Source: Pycnococcus provasolii
Lineage: Eukaryota > Chlorophyta > Pseudoscourfieldiophyceae > Pseudoscourfieldiales > Pycnococcaceae
Assembly (NCBI GenBank): GCA_938743325.2
Contig: OY726516.1
Span: forward strand, 56,001-80,243
DNA length: 24,243 bases
Reading direction: 5' to 3'
Shown: positions 9,398 to 18,840 of the stretch, piece after piece
How positions within the stretch are numbered: the stretch's first letter is position 1
How the letters are laid out: each line of letters begins with the position of its first letter
Position numbers and translations under genes: made by a program
The notes under the pieces: model-generated
What the model was told of the DNA's origin: nothing
Seen by the model: the letters and a program-made list of their open reading frames with translations, nothing else
Database searches by the model: none

Positions 9398-9785
9398 GGA
9401 AAATAGATGATCGCAGTTAAGTTATTGACTTTTTTACTTAAAAACAAAATTGTCAAAATGTTAACTGAGGAAAGTCCGGGCTCTGGTTTCAATCTGAAAC
9501 TATGTTATAGAGTAATTCTCTATGTGTAACCATTTAGCACGAGGCTAGTGCCACAGAAAACGAACCGCAAGTTTTATCTTGTAAGGGTGCAATGGTGTGG
9601 TAAGAGCACACCAGTTTATTTGTAAGAATAAAGCTTGGTATACCCTAACACAGAGCAAACAAAATTAAGCGATTTTTCTGGTCGCTTAATTCTTGGTGCT
9701 AGAATAGTATTGTAAAATATTATCAAGATGAATGATCATCGTAAAAAACTCAGATTTTTTATTACAAAACCCGGCTTATTTTCTT
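9398..9785 (+). ncRNA. rnpB: RNase P RNA (bacterial type A)
   Basis: Catalytic RNA of the ribonuclease that matures tRNA 5' ends. Hallmarks are visible: the 5' P4 block GAGGAAAGTCCGGGCTC (9467-9483), CCACAGAAAACGAACCGC (9551-9568), the block around TAAGGGTGCAATGG with a hairpin at 9594-9599/9607-9612, AGAGCAAAC (9653-9661), GATGAATGA (9727-9735) and the 3' P4 block AACCCGGCTTA (9768-9778). The folding supports it: P1 9399-9405/9777-9783, P2 9406-9412/9734-9740, P3 9415-9420/9461-9466 with an inner stem 9425-9429/9452-9456, and a 10-bp arm 9663-9672/9682-9691. The ends are set from P1 and are approximate to a few bases; P1 could extend back into the ycf4 stop region (9391-9394 with 9786-9789). 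About 388 bases is normal for the type (E. coli has 377). No separate promoter is visible, so co-transcription with ycf4 is likely. Confidence 0.95.
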
Positions 9786-9888
9786 CCCTGCTAATTAAAA
9801 CTTATTTTTTAATCCAAAAGTGTTGAATACTAGAAAAATAACCCAACCACATGAATACGTGGTTGGATAACTAAAAACAACGTATTAA
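9786..9888. other. rnpB-trnW spacer with 8-bp hairpin
   Basis: A short A+T-rich spacer between convergent genes. It contains a perfect 8-bp inverted repeat, 9843-9850 with 9859-9866, with an 8-base loop. A weaker 7-bp A/T-only repeat lies just after the rnpB end. These may form the 3' boundary for rnpB on the plus strand and trnW on the minus strand. Confidence 0.55.
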
Positions 9889-9961
9889 CACGCCCTGTAG
9901 GACTCGAACCTACGACCAACGGTTTTGGAGACCGTTGCTCTACCAACTGAGCTAAGGACGC
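9889..9961 (-). tRNA. trnW(cca): tRNA-Trp (anticodon CCA)
   Basis: A 73-base cloverleaf reads on the minus strand. The 7-bp acceptor stem has two G-U pairs, the anticodon loop is CTCCAAA on a 5-bp stem, and the T arm is GTAGG-TTCGAGT-CCTAC. The CCA end is not encoded, as is normal in plastids. Discriminator base G. Confidence 0.97.
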
Positions 9962-9998
9962 TTCTTGTTACTGTTATAACTAGCATAACATAAAAACT

Positions 9999-10085
9999 CG
10001 GGAAAGGAGGGATTCGAACCCCCGGACCGATTAAAGTCTCCCGATTTCAAGTCGGGTGCATTCGACCAGACTCTGCCACTTCCCC
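9999..10085 (-). tRNA. trnS(uga): tRNA-Ser (anticodon UGA)
   Basis: An 87-base class II tRNA on the minus strand with a long variable arm. The acceptor GGGGAAG pairs with CTTTCCC (one G-U), the anticodon loop is CTTGAAA on a CCCGA stem, and the T loop is TTCGAAT. The discriminator base is G, as usual for serine tRNAs. It lies 37 bases upstream of trnW on the same strand, so the two may be co-transcribed. Confidence 0.97.
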
Positions 10086-10110
10086 CATTCCTTCTTGTTT
10101 CCTATTATTT

Positions 10111-10140
10111 ATTATATCATAGCTTTCTTTTGTTACGCAA
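10111..10140 (-). promoter_or_regulatory. Possible promoter for trnS(uga)-trnW
   Basis: Read on the minus strand, a perfect TATAAT (10116-10111) is preceded by TTGCGT (10140-10135) with an 18-base gap. The -10 box is ideal and the -35 box matches the first three positions. It lies 25 bases upstream of trnS(uga). This fits the plastid-encoded, sigma70-type polymerase. Confidence 0.5.
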
Positions 10141-10357
10141 GTTGAAGGAATCCGATTATGTTAATAAAGCTTTATCACTCTCAAACGGACTTAATTACCC
10201 ATAAAAAAAATGAAATGAAAGTTGAAATGAATAACACATTGAAATTGAATAAATATGAGCCTGAGCCATTCAATGACAGATAAAATATTTTTGCTGAAGG
10301 TGAGTGTTGCATTTCCATTTGGTGAGGAGAATTAATTTTTCTTAAAAAATAACTGGA
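10141..10357. other. Spacer between divergent trnS genes
   Basis: A+T-rich spacer without a recognisable gene. A 22-codon frame (10215-10283) matches no small plastid protein known to me. A 7-bp inverted repeat (CATTGAA / TTCAATG) lies around 10235-10275. Otherwise nothing was seen apart from the promoter that follows. Confidence 0.45.
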
Positions 10358-10358
10358 T

Positions 10359-10387
10359 TTGTCTTTTTAAATAACTTATGTTATACT
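10359..10387 (+). promoter_or_regulatory. Promoter of trnS(gcu)
   Basis: TTGTCT (10359-10364) and TATACT (10382-10387) are separated by exactly 17 bases. Both boxes are close to the plastid sigma70-type consensus. The -10 box is 35 bases before the tRNA 5' end. Confidence 0.65.
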
Positions 10388-10422
10388 GGTGCTAAGTCCA
10401 AACAGGTTTCTTCCATGATTTT

Positions 10423-10508
10423 GGAGGGGTGGCTGAGTGGCTTAAAGTACCGCATTGCTAATGCGGCGTGCGAATTTCGTACCGAGGGTTCGAATCCCTC
10501 CCCTTCCG
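10423..10508 (+). tRNA. trnS(gcu): tRNA-Ser (anticodon GCU)
   Basis: An 86-base class II tRNA. The acceptor GGAGGGG pairs with CCCTTCC (one G-U), the anticodon loop is TTGCTAA on a CGCAT-type stem, and there is a long variable arm. The T arm is GAGGG-TTCGAAT-CCCTC with discriminator G. CCA is not encoded. Confidence 0.97.
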
Positions 10509-10643
10509 AAAAGAAGATCTTTTAAAGAGCTTCTTCTCTACTGAATAAATATTCCATAAATAAAGCCTACCTGTTTTTCTTAATCAACAAAGCTCCGTTT
10601 TTTGAGAATTCCTGTTGATTTTATCTTCCTATCGAAAATCATT

Positions 10644-13600
10644 ATGACTAAAAAGTATTTACCTACTCGTGGTAGACAATATCAAGGGATGCATTTTTAT
10701 TTATTAAATGGTCCTGTACAGCCCGAGTTTTCCTTTTTAATGGGCCGGTTTCCGGAGTTTACAACAAACTATCTTACATTAGTGCTTGGCTTATGTGCTA
10801 CAAGAGAAATTATGACTCTTTTGGAACTTGTACAAGACGAGGGTGAGGATATGGCAACTACGGTGGTCGATCGTGACAGTATGCCAGCTAGGGTGGCCGA
10901 TCAGCTTGGTCCTATTTATCAAAAGATCGAACAAAATGATTTAGCACAACGCTCCCGTTATCAATTCTTTTCCGAGATTGATATTTTTACAATTGATGAG
11001 GGTGGAACAAAAGAGAGAATTGCACGTACTGAAACGCTTGAAGATTGTATGGATCATTATGAAGAAATGCGTTTACGTGCAACGGGAATTCCGTATCATG
11101 TATTGATTCCGTACGTATTTTTAATGAAGCGATTCAATGGTTTAGGGTGTGGTTTTGATTTACCACATCAAGTTAATGCAGATGCAGTTCGAATTGAATA
11201 TGTTCCTCACGAGGGAGAAGTTGTTACTATTTCAGAAGAGGATAAGTTTTTAGTAAAATTACTCCCTGAAGAAAAACGACGCTACCAGACTCTTAGCCCT
11301 GAACAAAAGGAAACGTTTAAAGAGATGTCCGGTGCAAGCCGTGCGAGTTATGTTCAATTAATGCAAGAACAAGAAGATCGTGCCGGTGATGATAAATACT
11401 TCGGGTATGGTTTCGGACCATCAACGATGGTTGATCCATTTGAGCTTTTTCCTAGATTTTTAACTTTTACGGGTTATTTTGCACGTGTAGTTCTCTTCAC
11501 TGGGGTTTGGGTTGTAATAGAGCAGCTTCCGCAAGTCCGAAAAACTGAAAAATCTCCGACAAAAGTTCTTAGTTTTAATTGTACCTTAGATGCTCATAAA
11601 ACTTTTACACCTAAACCTTGGAATCTAAATGAACCACTCTTTGTTTCTCAACAACCTTTAATCGATTATAAATCTAGTATCAAAAAAGATCTTGATCCAG
11701 TTTCTACCGATTATTATGGGTTTAATGGTGTACCAACTCATGATCAAGTAGATTTTTCTCGTTTTCGTAAAATGCCTCCTGGTTATCCCCGAGATTTTGT
11801 CCAAAATTTTCCAGTTTTAAAAGAAGAGTTTACGGAACAAGATCTTCGTTCTGACCAACAACCATTCCAAACCAAACTGAACTTTTTACGTCTTTTACTA
11901 CAATCACGAATCAAGGAAAATGGTCTAATGCCGACTCAATCACCACAAACTTTAGATCAAAATAAACAGTTACTTCAAACCCATGTGCAACATATGGATC
12001 AAGTTTACTTAAATCTTGTTGAAGATCTGTATTTAAAACCATTTACCCCTTATTCTGACATTAGTAATGAGTTTGAGGAGTCAGGAGTATTTGCGTCTTC
12101 AAAACGTTTGTTCCAGACTATTCAAGAAAACGTTGGTGCGATTCAAGAGGACGAAACATCTTTATCTACACCGTTAGTTTTATTTTTTAAGAACCGATTA
12201 TATGAGGTATCTGGTTCTGATGTTCAAGTCTTTTCAACAGACTTAAACAAGACCTATCAAACTAGCTTAAAGGATTTACGTCTCAATGAAAATTGGTTGG
12301 GGGCATCTGCAGAGTTACATACATTCGCAGAAACAAAAACTGGCCAGAATCGCAAAACCTTACGAAATAGGAAAACTGGTCTTGGTCAGGCAATGAATCA
12401 ATTAGCTCAAACAATCGAGCACCAATCTATCCGACCAGTTGGTTTAGTTTGTACTCCTAGGTTTTATACTTCACGAACAAATTACAACTTTAATCCGGAT
12501 CCTCAAAGTGCCGAACGTCAAAATTTGAACAGACCTTTTGAACCGTCATCCTGGGTAAAACAACCATGGTATCATCGTGGTGAAGACTTTATTGGGGCAT
12601 TTCCGTGGGATTATACTGACGAATTACTAACGAGCCTTAGTACTATTGATGTGAAACAGTTTGGTGGAGAGATTTATCCAGCTTCGCTCACTTTGGTATT
12701 AGAGAAAAAATCTACTATTGATCTTGAACAAAAGACCTTAATTCCATCTCGACAAGTTCCGAGAAGATCTAGAAAACGATCCAAGGTTCCTCCGATTCGT
12801 TATTTCAGTCATCGAACGGAGTTTCAGATTTTTGATTTTAATTGTCGTCGTTGGGGACCCGAAATTAGACTTTTCTTACAAACAAATTTCCCTATTCCTA
12901 GAAGAGCTTATCAGTTTACACGATATAAAAACTGGCGCCACCTTGTAGACCCGGCCGCAAAGACATGGGCTGAAGCTAGTCAGCACGGAACATATCAATT
13001 ACTAACACACGTTATTACAAACCCTACCCTTTTAGAACTGAACGTGGGTTATGTGGCTGCTCGCAATGAAAAACTAAGTGAAGAAGATACAACCCCTGCT
13101 CTTTCTCTTGAGTTAAACCCAGCTGGGCTTGTCTTTTTGCTTAGTCAAAATTCGAGTAATTGGAAAACAAATTCTAACTCGGTGCAAGATTTATATCTTA
13201 ATGCACCTTGTGTAACGCCTTATTCAAATCAATTATTTGCAAGTGGAAGAAAACGCTATATTCGGATTGATCCGCAATGGTTTATGCTAACTCTTGGTCT
13301 TCAAGATAGCCTAAAACCAAAAAATCTTGGTTTTAACCCGATTCCCCCAATGGCACAAGTTTACTTTTGGCGTGTTCAATACCAAACGGGACCCAATGAA
13401 CAGGTCATTTCAACATATAACAAGCTTGAGCGTAAGACTAAATATTTCATTAAATCCGCACAGAAACGACGAGATGATATTCAAAAAGGTTTAAACAGTG
13501 CTTTTACCTCTAATTTATCGCCAGGGATGAAAGAGCTAATCTTTAATAATTTACTCACTACTCAACTTGATAATTTAGGAAATTCACGCCTTACTTTCAA

Positions 13601-16600
13601 CCTCAATTTAGAGTATTATGGGGCACCAACTGAAGGTGAATTGACGTCGATGGAAAGTTTATTACATCAATTAAGAACATTCCATGGTGAAGATGAAAAT
13701 TCAATCTCGAATGAAACGTTAAGCTCTTTATTTGAATCCGTTAACAAACTCGATGAATTTAATTCATTTCAGGTAAACCGACTTCTTCGACAGCGTATTT
13801 TCTCAGATCAGGAAGTTGGGGTTGCTCTTACACGCGTAATGCGTCAATGGGAACATGTTACTTTTTTAGATTCAGATTGGTCAGAAGTAGACGTACGCCT
13901 AAAATTACGTAAAAAAGCGCAACAAAAATTAAATAAACAAGTTCCAAAACCTAAAAAAGAAAAACGAAAAATTAATTCAATTTATGATGCACGTCATTTT
14001 GTTGATCCTGAGTTAAACCGTTCTACCTCAAACGTATTAGACAGTGTGGATCAGGGTCAGGGTCCGTTACATGCAGTAACACAGTCTAAATCACTTGGGT
14101 ACTTCGGTAATCCAGTAAATGAAAACTTAGACATTGGTAATTCAGTTTTCCATTTTTTACACGACGTTCATTATATTCAGAGTCAGATTCCTAAAAATCT
14201 TCTTAATTTTAAAACTTTACAAGAGCGCTGGGTAGAGTTCTTTACGGATGACGATCAAACACGCACCAAAGATAGCGATGGTACAATTAAAGCACCACGA
14301 CAGCATGAATTTAATTTTAATCAAGCATTCTTAGAACTTTATCAACCTTCTCGTTTTGAAACGTTTGAAAAGGGGAAATTTGATCACATTGTAGACCCAT
14401 TTGCTCTTGCGAGTAGCTTTTTTGTTTCGTCTTCGGCAGCCGGTAATTCACATTTAGACAACAAACAAAAACAACACAAGCTTGGAATTTCACCAGAAAC
14501 ATTATGGCGAACAGAGCGTCTTAATCGAACGAAATATAATTCAAATAAATATGAAATCAATGATCAAACAGTAAAAACATTATCGAATCAAACATCAATT
14601 GGATATTCCAAAGATTCCGAGCTGAATTTCCCATTCATTGATAATTATCTAGATGATCTAAATACACTCGTTTTTAATGACGAATTAACAATTGGTCTTG
14701 TTGCAAATAGTAACGATGATTATCCACACCTTGACTATTTACCTAGTAACACGACTGAACAGTATGACGCAAATCCTGATAACATTGGTCAATATCGTTA
14801 TTTACCTTTCTTAACAGTCTTACCTACAAACCGTGCATACTGGGAATGGTATCCTCAATTTAGTCATCGTACGATTTATGATACGTTATCAGATCAAAAT
14901 TTAAAGCTCTTCCAACAAGCCCCAAGCCACGACCAAAGTCAATTGGTACTTGTTCGTAACAAAAAGAAGAAAAAGAAAGAAAAGAAGGAGAAGAAAGATA
15001 AAAATCCTGATATTTATTATCGTTTCTCGCATCTTTTTGAGCGTTCAGCTCTTCAAGGGTATTATCTCGAACGTCACCCTAAAAAGAAATCAAAAGATGT
15101 AATTTTTGAATTAGAAAATGATCTTTATGCAGAGATTTTGGATAGTGACTCGCTCGGTAATTTCATGAACATTCCCGACCCGGACCCACGTCTAGCTGGT
15201 CAACGTGTCCTTGAATATAGTATTCAATCACAAGGATCAACAGATTCCAATCTATCATTTCTTCGTGAGGAGCCATATGCTCCTTTAATTAAGACTAGTT
15301 CGACTCCAGTTTCAGACACTATAACAGCAAGTGAACGTGTTTGGTTAGAAGCTTTGGGATTTGATCTTGTTGATTCGACCCCTCACGTACATGATCAGTT
15401 TGCTTCACGACGTGGTCAACCCGTCTCACCAATTTTTACCCGTTATGATAATTATCGATTAGCACAAGGTATGCAATCGTATGAGTGGGTTGGAAAATAT
15501 CAGCCACCTTTACATGTTGCCCGTGCTTTTACGGATTGGGTAAAAACTGGACCTTTTGATCAAATTGCGAACTATTGGTTACAAGGAGATCAAAGATCTT
15601 CTTTATTTGGTCGTGCTTACTGGAGTGATTGGCCTTCTGTTTACGCAGAAGACATTGATGAAAGTCTTGAAGAATGGGAAAATTGGGATGATTATCGTTT
15701 AACAGGTGTAAATTCAGGTGTAATTGGTTTATTCCGTCTTTTACTACGTCCAGTCGCAGTTGAATCAGCGGCCAGTCCTATTACTTTCTTCACATGGATT
15801 TGTCAACTATTTGTAGTTGGAATCATTGTTGGAACACTTTTTTTAGGGATCACGTATATTTTCTCAGCAGATATTACGGGAAACTATCATGAACGAAAAT
15901 ACTTACAACGAAATCACCCGTTTTATGGATATGAGTTAGAAAATTTCCGTAAAGTGATTATGGCAAGTATTGTTTTCCGTGATAATCACCCACTTCGTTC
16001 TCTTGGATTTTCTTTTTATGTTCCCGAGCAAAACAACATTCATTTTGGAGATGTTGGTGATTCTATTCGAACGTATGATGAAGTGATTTGTGATATGGTT
16101 TATTATTTAGATAGACCACGTGACTTCCACGAAGATGAGGAACAAGAGAATTTATTAGAAGATATTATAGCTGGTAAAAAAGACGTAGTGATCCCAACTA
16201 CTCCTATTAAAAGTTATTTCTTTATTGGTCGATCTGGAACAGGAAAAGAAACAACAGTTAAAGCTATTGCCCGTGAATTAAATTTAACATTATATAGCGT
16301 TAGTGCAAAGAAATTTGCAAAAACTGCTGGAATGTCAATTATTGATTGCATTCGTTTCTGTTTTGAATTAGCGGACCTCCAATCCCCTTCAATTATGTAT
16401 GTTAGTGACTTTGAATCCTTAACATATAATCGTTCCTATGTACGAAAGAAGAAAGATCCTGCATTAACTTATGCCCCAAACCAATATGGGGAAGATGGTG
16501 GTACTTATCGTGACCCAGCTTTCTTAAGTCAACGTGCAAACGTTCGTCGAACAGCAACAAATTTCCAGCTCCGGAATAAGCAATATCGATTCCAAGAAAA

Positions 16601-18587
16601 GATTATTATGACTTTATTAGTCGAATTTGATCTTTTATATAAATACAACTATCCGTTCCTTTTCATTGCTTCATCTACAAATCCCAAGTATGCTGACCCC
16701 GCATTACTACGACCTGGAAGATTAGGTAAAATTTTAGCATTTGGTATCTTAACTGGACCTGGACGTTCATGTATTATGCGCGCGAATTCAGGTGGTTATC
16801 CTTACGCAGCCGATGTTGACTGGTATCGTGTTATGGCAGATACAACAGGTCATTTCGGGAAACAAATTGCTAAAATGTGTAACACGTCCATGAACCTTAT
16901 GGAAAAGGAGAATGGATATGTACACACAAATGGAACTCTGGAAACAGCTGAAGTAGTACGAACAATTTCGATTTACAAAGAACTCAATAAAAAATCTGAT
17001 GCCCAGAAAGCTTTAGAATATGAATTAGGGTTAGAAGCTGAAGAAGAGAAAATTCCGGACGATTTTTGGTATATCCACCGTGCACCAGATGTTCCTACAT
17101 TCAAAGAACGTCGAAAAACTATGATAGCTGATGAAACAGAATATGAAAGAGATACAATGTCGCTTGCATATTATCAGACAGCACGTTTCTTTGTTTTTAA
17201 ATGGGTTGAAGATCCTGGTGATATTCGCCAAGTTCGTTTCTTAAATCGAAAAGTAGAAGAAACGATGGATTTCTTACGTGTTGAAAATGTATTTATGCCA
17301 TGGGCATCTGACCAGAGTTCAGTAATCTTAAATTATATCTTGTATTTAATTTCTGGTTTAGCGGGGGAATGGTTATACTACAAAGGCCGTTTTGGACATG
17401 AAACACGTTGTTTAGATCGATTGCCTGAACACCGTCAACAAGATTTTGAAGCCTTTGACACCTATGTAAATCATATCTATTTAAATTTTGATCCATTACG
17501 TGAAAACTTCAAAAAGAATCAACCCTTGTTATTTATGCATGTAGATTATTGGGCTCATCAACAAGGAAGTGGTCGTCTACCAATTTTTACTGATGCGTGG
17601 CGCTCGATTGGCGAAGTTTTAAATAGCACAACGGTATTTAAAGGTGTCTTTATGCCTCGAGAACTTTTATTGAATTATCAAGATGATTTAGCATTTAAAT
17701 ATAATTTCAAACGAAATAAAGATCGTCGAACATATAAAAACTGGTTCTTTATTGACTCCTATACAAATAGTTATAGTGATTTATACCAACGCGGATGTGA
17801 AGCAGATCCCGTTCATACTGGTAATTACTCCTGGCTTGTTCCATTCCTTGAGTATGATCCCACAGATGACCCAGAAAATAACGGGCGTGAAGATCTTGAA
17901 GAACCATTTAATACTGAGTTAGTTAAGTATTATCACTGGCATCAAAACTATACCGGGTTAACACAAACAGCTGCAACATATGGGCATAAAGAACAATACT
18001 GGCAACGTCAAGCACGAATGCAAGCATTAATTGTAACATCTACATTGCTAGATCTTTTTAGACCCTTAGTTGATTTTGTTGCTTATACGTTAGCAAAAGA
18101 TGGTCAAGTTCCTCATACTATTATCCGTAGTCTTTTCAAACCTGAATTCTGTTATACTTTTGCTATTAAAGATCAACGATTAACAACTGCATTATCAAAT
18201 GATGTACCTGCTCGATTAGAAGAAAATACAACAATTCAAACTTCTCCGTATGCTTTTACCTTTAAAACAGGTAAAACAGGACGTTCAATTAATCAGAAGT
18301 ATGAACAAATTAAAGTTAAAAAAGTAATGCGAACAAGTTCAAATGTTGGCTATGTAACTTTTAATCAAGGGACAGGACAAAGCTGTTATCGTAAAACCTA
18401 TAATTACATTACAGATTTATCGTATTATGAGCACCCTGCAGTAATTGAATCACTTGGAGTACCTTTAAAAGAAATTGAAAGAGATTTAACTAAAAAAGTT
18501 GAAGCGGAAAACAATCGACAAGTAAAGCGTGACCAAGCTAGTAAAGTGTTAAATCAATTTATTGAACAAGGAAATTTAAATTCGTAA
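10644..18587 (+). CDS. ftsH: Giant FtsH/Ycf2-like AAA protein
   Basis: Product of 2647 residues, about four times a normal FtsH, with an FtsH-like C-terminal part. The order is: hydrophobic segment 272-292; about 1400 residues of unrecognised hydrophilic sequence, including a lysine-rich tract near 1437-1453; hydrophobic segment 1713-1740; AAA domain; degenerate protease-like domain. The Walker A is GRSGTGKET (G1862, K1868). The Walker B region reads IMYVSDFES, so alignment puts S1921-D1922 where D-E is normal. Sensor 1 (SSTNP) and the arginine-finger block DPALLRPGR (2018-2026) are kept. The zinc motif HEXXH is replaced by Y2177-Q-T-A-R2181. Protease activity is therefore unlikely, and ATP hydrolysis is doubtful. 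Ycf2 of land plants, linked with FtsHi proteins as the inner-envelope import motor, shows similar decay, so an import role is inferred. The ATG at 10644 is preferred to a TTG at 10602. Confidence 0.88.
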   Translation: MTKKYLPTRGRQYQGMHFYLLNGPVQPEFSFLMGRFPEFTTNYLTLVLGLCATREIMTLLELVQDEGEDMATTVVDRDSMPARVADQLGPIYQKIEQNDLAQRSRYQFFSEIDIFTIDEGGTKERIARTETLEDCMDHYEEMRLRATGIPYHVLIPYVFLMKRFNGLGCGFDLPHQVNADAVRIEYVPHEGEVVTISEEDKFLVKLLPEEKRRYQTLSPEQKETFKEMSGASRASYVQLMQEQEDRAGDDKYFGYGFGPSTMVDPFELFPRFLTFTGYFARVVLFTGVWVVIEQLPQVRKTEKSPTKVLSFNCTLDAHKTFTPKPWNLNEPLFVSQQPLIDYKSSIKKDLDPVSTDYYGFNGVPTHDQVDFSRFRKMPPGYPRDFVQNFPVLKEEFTEQDLRSDQQPFQTKLNFLRLLLQSRIKENGLMPTQSPQTLDQNKQLLQTHVQHMDQVYLNLVEDLYLKPFTPYSDISNEFEESGVFASSKRLFQTIQENVGAIQEDETSLSTPLVLFFKNRLYEVSGSDVQVFSTDLNKTYQTSLKDLRLNENWLGASAELHTFAETKTGQNRKTLRNRKTGLGQAMNQLAQTIEHQSIRPVGLVCTPRFYTSRTNYNFNPDPQSAERQNLNRPFEPSSWVKQPWYHRGEDFIGAFPWDYTDELLTSLSTIDVKQFGGEIYPASLTLVLEKKSTIDLEQKTLIPSRQVPRRSRKRSKVPPIRYFSHRTEFQIFDFNCRRWGPEIRLFLQTNFPIPRRAYQFTRYKNWRHLVDPAAKTWAEASQHGTYQLLTHVITNPTLLELNVGYVAARNEKLSEEDTTPALSLELNPAGLVFLLSQNSSNWKTNSNSVQDLYLNAPCVTPYSNQLFASGRKRYIRIDPQWFMLTLGLQDSLKPKNLGFNPIPPMAQVYFWRVQYQTGPNEQVISTYNKLERKTKYFIKSAQKRRDDIQKGLNSAFTSNLSPGMKELIFNNLLTTQLDNLGNSRLTFNLNLEYYGAPTEGELTSMESLLHQLRTFHGEDENSISNETLSSLFESVNKLDEFNSFQVNRLLRQRIFSDQEVGVALTRVMRQWEHVTFLDSDWSEVDVRLKLRKKAQQKLNKQVPKPKKEKRKINSIYDARHFVDPELNRSTSNVLDSVDQGQGPLHAVTQSKSLGYFGNPVNENLDIGNSVFHFLHDVHYIQSQIPKNLLNFKTLQERWVEFFTDDDQTRTKDSDGTIKAPRQHEFNFNQAFLELYQPSRFETFEKGKFDHIVDPFALASSFFVSSSAAGNSHLDNKQKQHKLGISPETLWRTERLNRTKYNSNKYEINDQTVKTLSNQTSIGYSKDSELNFPFIDNYLDDLNTLVFNDELTIGLVANSNDDYPHLDYLPSNTTEQYDANPDNIGQYRYLPFLTVLPTNRAYWEWYPQFSHRTIYDTLSDQNLKLFQQAPSHDQSQLVLVRNKKKKKKEKKEKKDKNPDIYYRFSHLFERSALQGYYLERHPKKKSKDVIFELENDLYAEILDSDSLGNFMNIPDPDPRLAGQRVLEYSIQSQGSTDSNLSFLREEPYAPLIKTSSTPVSDTITASERVWLEALGFDLVDSTPHVHDQFASRRGQPVSPIFTRYDNYRLAQGMQSYEWVGKYQPPLHVARAFTDWVKTGPFDQIANYWLQGDQRSSLFGRAYWSDWPSVYAEDIDESLEEWENWDDYRLTGVNSGVIGLFRLLLRPVAVESAASPITFFTWICQLFVVGIIVGTLFLGITYIFSADITGNYHERKYLQRNHPFYGYELENFRKVIMASIVFRDNHPLRSLGFSFYVPEQNNIHFGDVGDSIRTYDEVICDMVYYLDRPRDFHEDEEQENLLEDIIAGKKDVVIPTTPIKSYFFIGRSGTGKETTVKAIARELNLTLYSVSAKKFAKTAGMSIIDCIRFCFELADLQSPSIMYVSDFESLTYNRSYVRKKKDPALTYAPNQYGEDGGTYRDPAFLSQRANVRRTATNFQLRNKQYRFQEKIIMTLLVEFDLLYKYNYPFLFIASSTNPKYADPALLRPGRLGKILAFGILTGPGRSCIMRANSGGYPYAADVDWYRVMADTTGHFGKQIAKMCNTSMNLMEKENGYVHTNGTLETAEVVRTISIYKELNKKSDAQKALEYELGLEAEEEKIPDDFWYIHRAPDVPTFKERRKTMIADETEYERDTMSLAYYQTARFFVFKWVEDPGDIRQVRFLNRKVEETMDFLRVENVFMPWASDQSSVILNYILYLISGLAGEWLYYKGRFGHETRCLDRLPEHRQQDFEAFDTYVNHIYLNFDPLRENFKKNQPLLFMHVDYWAHQQGSGRLPIFTDAWRSIGEVLNSTTVFKGVFMPRELLLNYQDDLAFKYNFKRNKDRRTYKNWFFIDSYTNSYSDLYQRGCEADPVHTGNYSWLVPFLEYDPTDDPENNGREDLEEPFNTELVKYYHWHQNYTGLTQTAATYGHKEQYWQRQARMQALIVTSTLLDLFRPLVDFVAYTLAKDGQVPHTIIRSLFKPEFCYTFAIKDQRLTTALSNDVPARLEENTTIQTSPYAFTFKTGKTGRSINQKYEQIKVKKVMRTSSNVGYVTFNQGTGQSCYRKTYNYITDLSYYEHPAVIESLGVPLKEIERDLTKKVEAENNRQVKRDQASKVLNQFIEQGNLNS
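14953..15005 (+). repeat. Purine-only, lysine-rich tract inside ftsH
   Basis: A nearly pure A/G run encodes a string of K and E codons (about residues 1437-1453). It is low-complexity and a likely place for length variation between strains or for sequencing error. The reading frame stays open through it. Confidence 0.7.
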
Positions 18588-18603
18588 TAAATAGAAAATA
18601 GAG

Positions 18604-18638
18604 ACCAGTAGCATTGACAAACTTTCAATGCTACTGGT
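18604..18638. terminator. Perfect 14-bp hairpin between ftsH and trnP
   Basis: Bases 18604-18617 pair perfectly with 18625-18638 around a 7-base loop. It starts 16 bases after the ftsH stop, and a T-rich run follows. It lies between convergent genes and can serve as a 3' boundary for ftsH, and possibly for trnP on the other strand. Confidence 0.8.
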
Positions 18639-18706
18639 TTTAAGTTTTAAATCAAAAAGTTATGAAAGAACATATGTAATGTTTTTTATAAAATAGTATT
18701 ATATTA

Positions 18707-18780
18707 TCGGGGTAGGGGGATTCGAACCCACGGCCTCTGCCTCCCAAAGGCATTGCTCTACCAAGCTGAGCTATACCCCG
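18707..18780 (-). tRNA. trnP(ugg): tRNA-Pro (anticodon UGG)
   Basis: A 74-base cloverleaf on the minus strand. The acceptor CGGGGTA pairs with TACCCCG, the anticodon loop is TTTGGGA on a TGCCT-type stem, and the T loop is TTCGAAT. Discriminator A. CCA is not encoded. Confidence 0.97.
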
Positions 18781-18811
18781 TTCTATCATGTACATTCATT
18801 GTACTTCTTAC

Positions 18812-18840
18812 AGAATAGTAGTAAGATACTTTTTTGTCAA
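18812..18840 (-). promoter_or_regulatory. Promoter of trnP(ugg)
   Basis: On the minus strand a perfect TTGACA (18840-18835) is followed after exactly 17 bases by TATTCT (18817-18812). This is a textbook sigma70-type plastid promoter placed 31 bases upstream of the tRNA 5' end. Confidence 0.8.

Noticed and set aside
10215-10283. A 22-codon frame between the two trnS genes
   Set aside because: It lacks a membrane segment and resembles no plastid small protein; a chance frame in a spacer is more likely.
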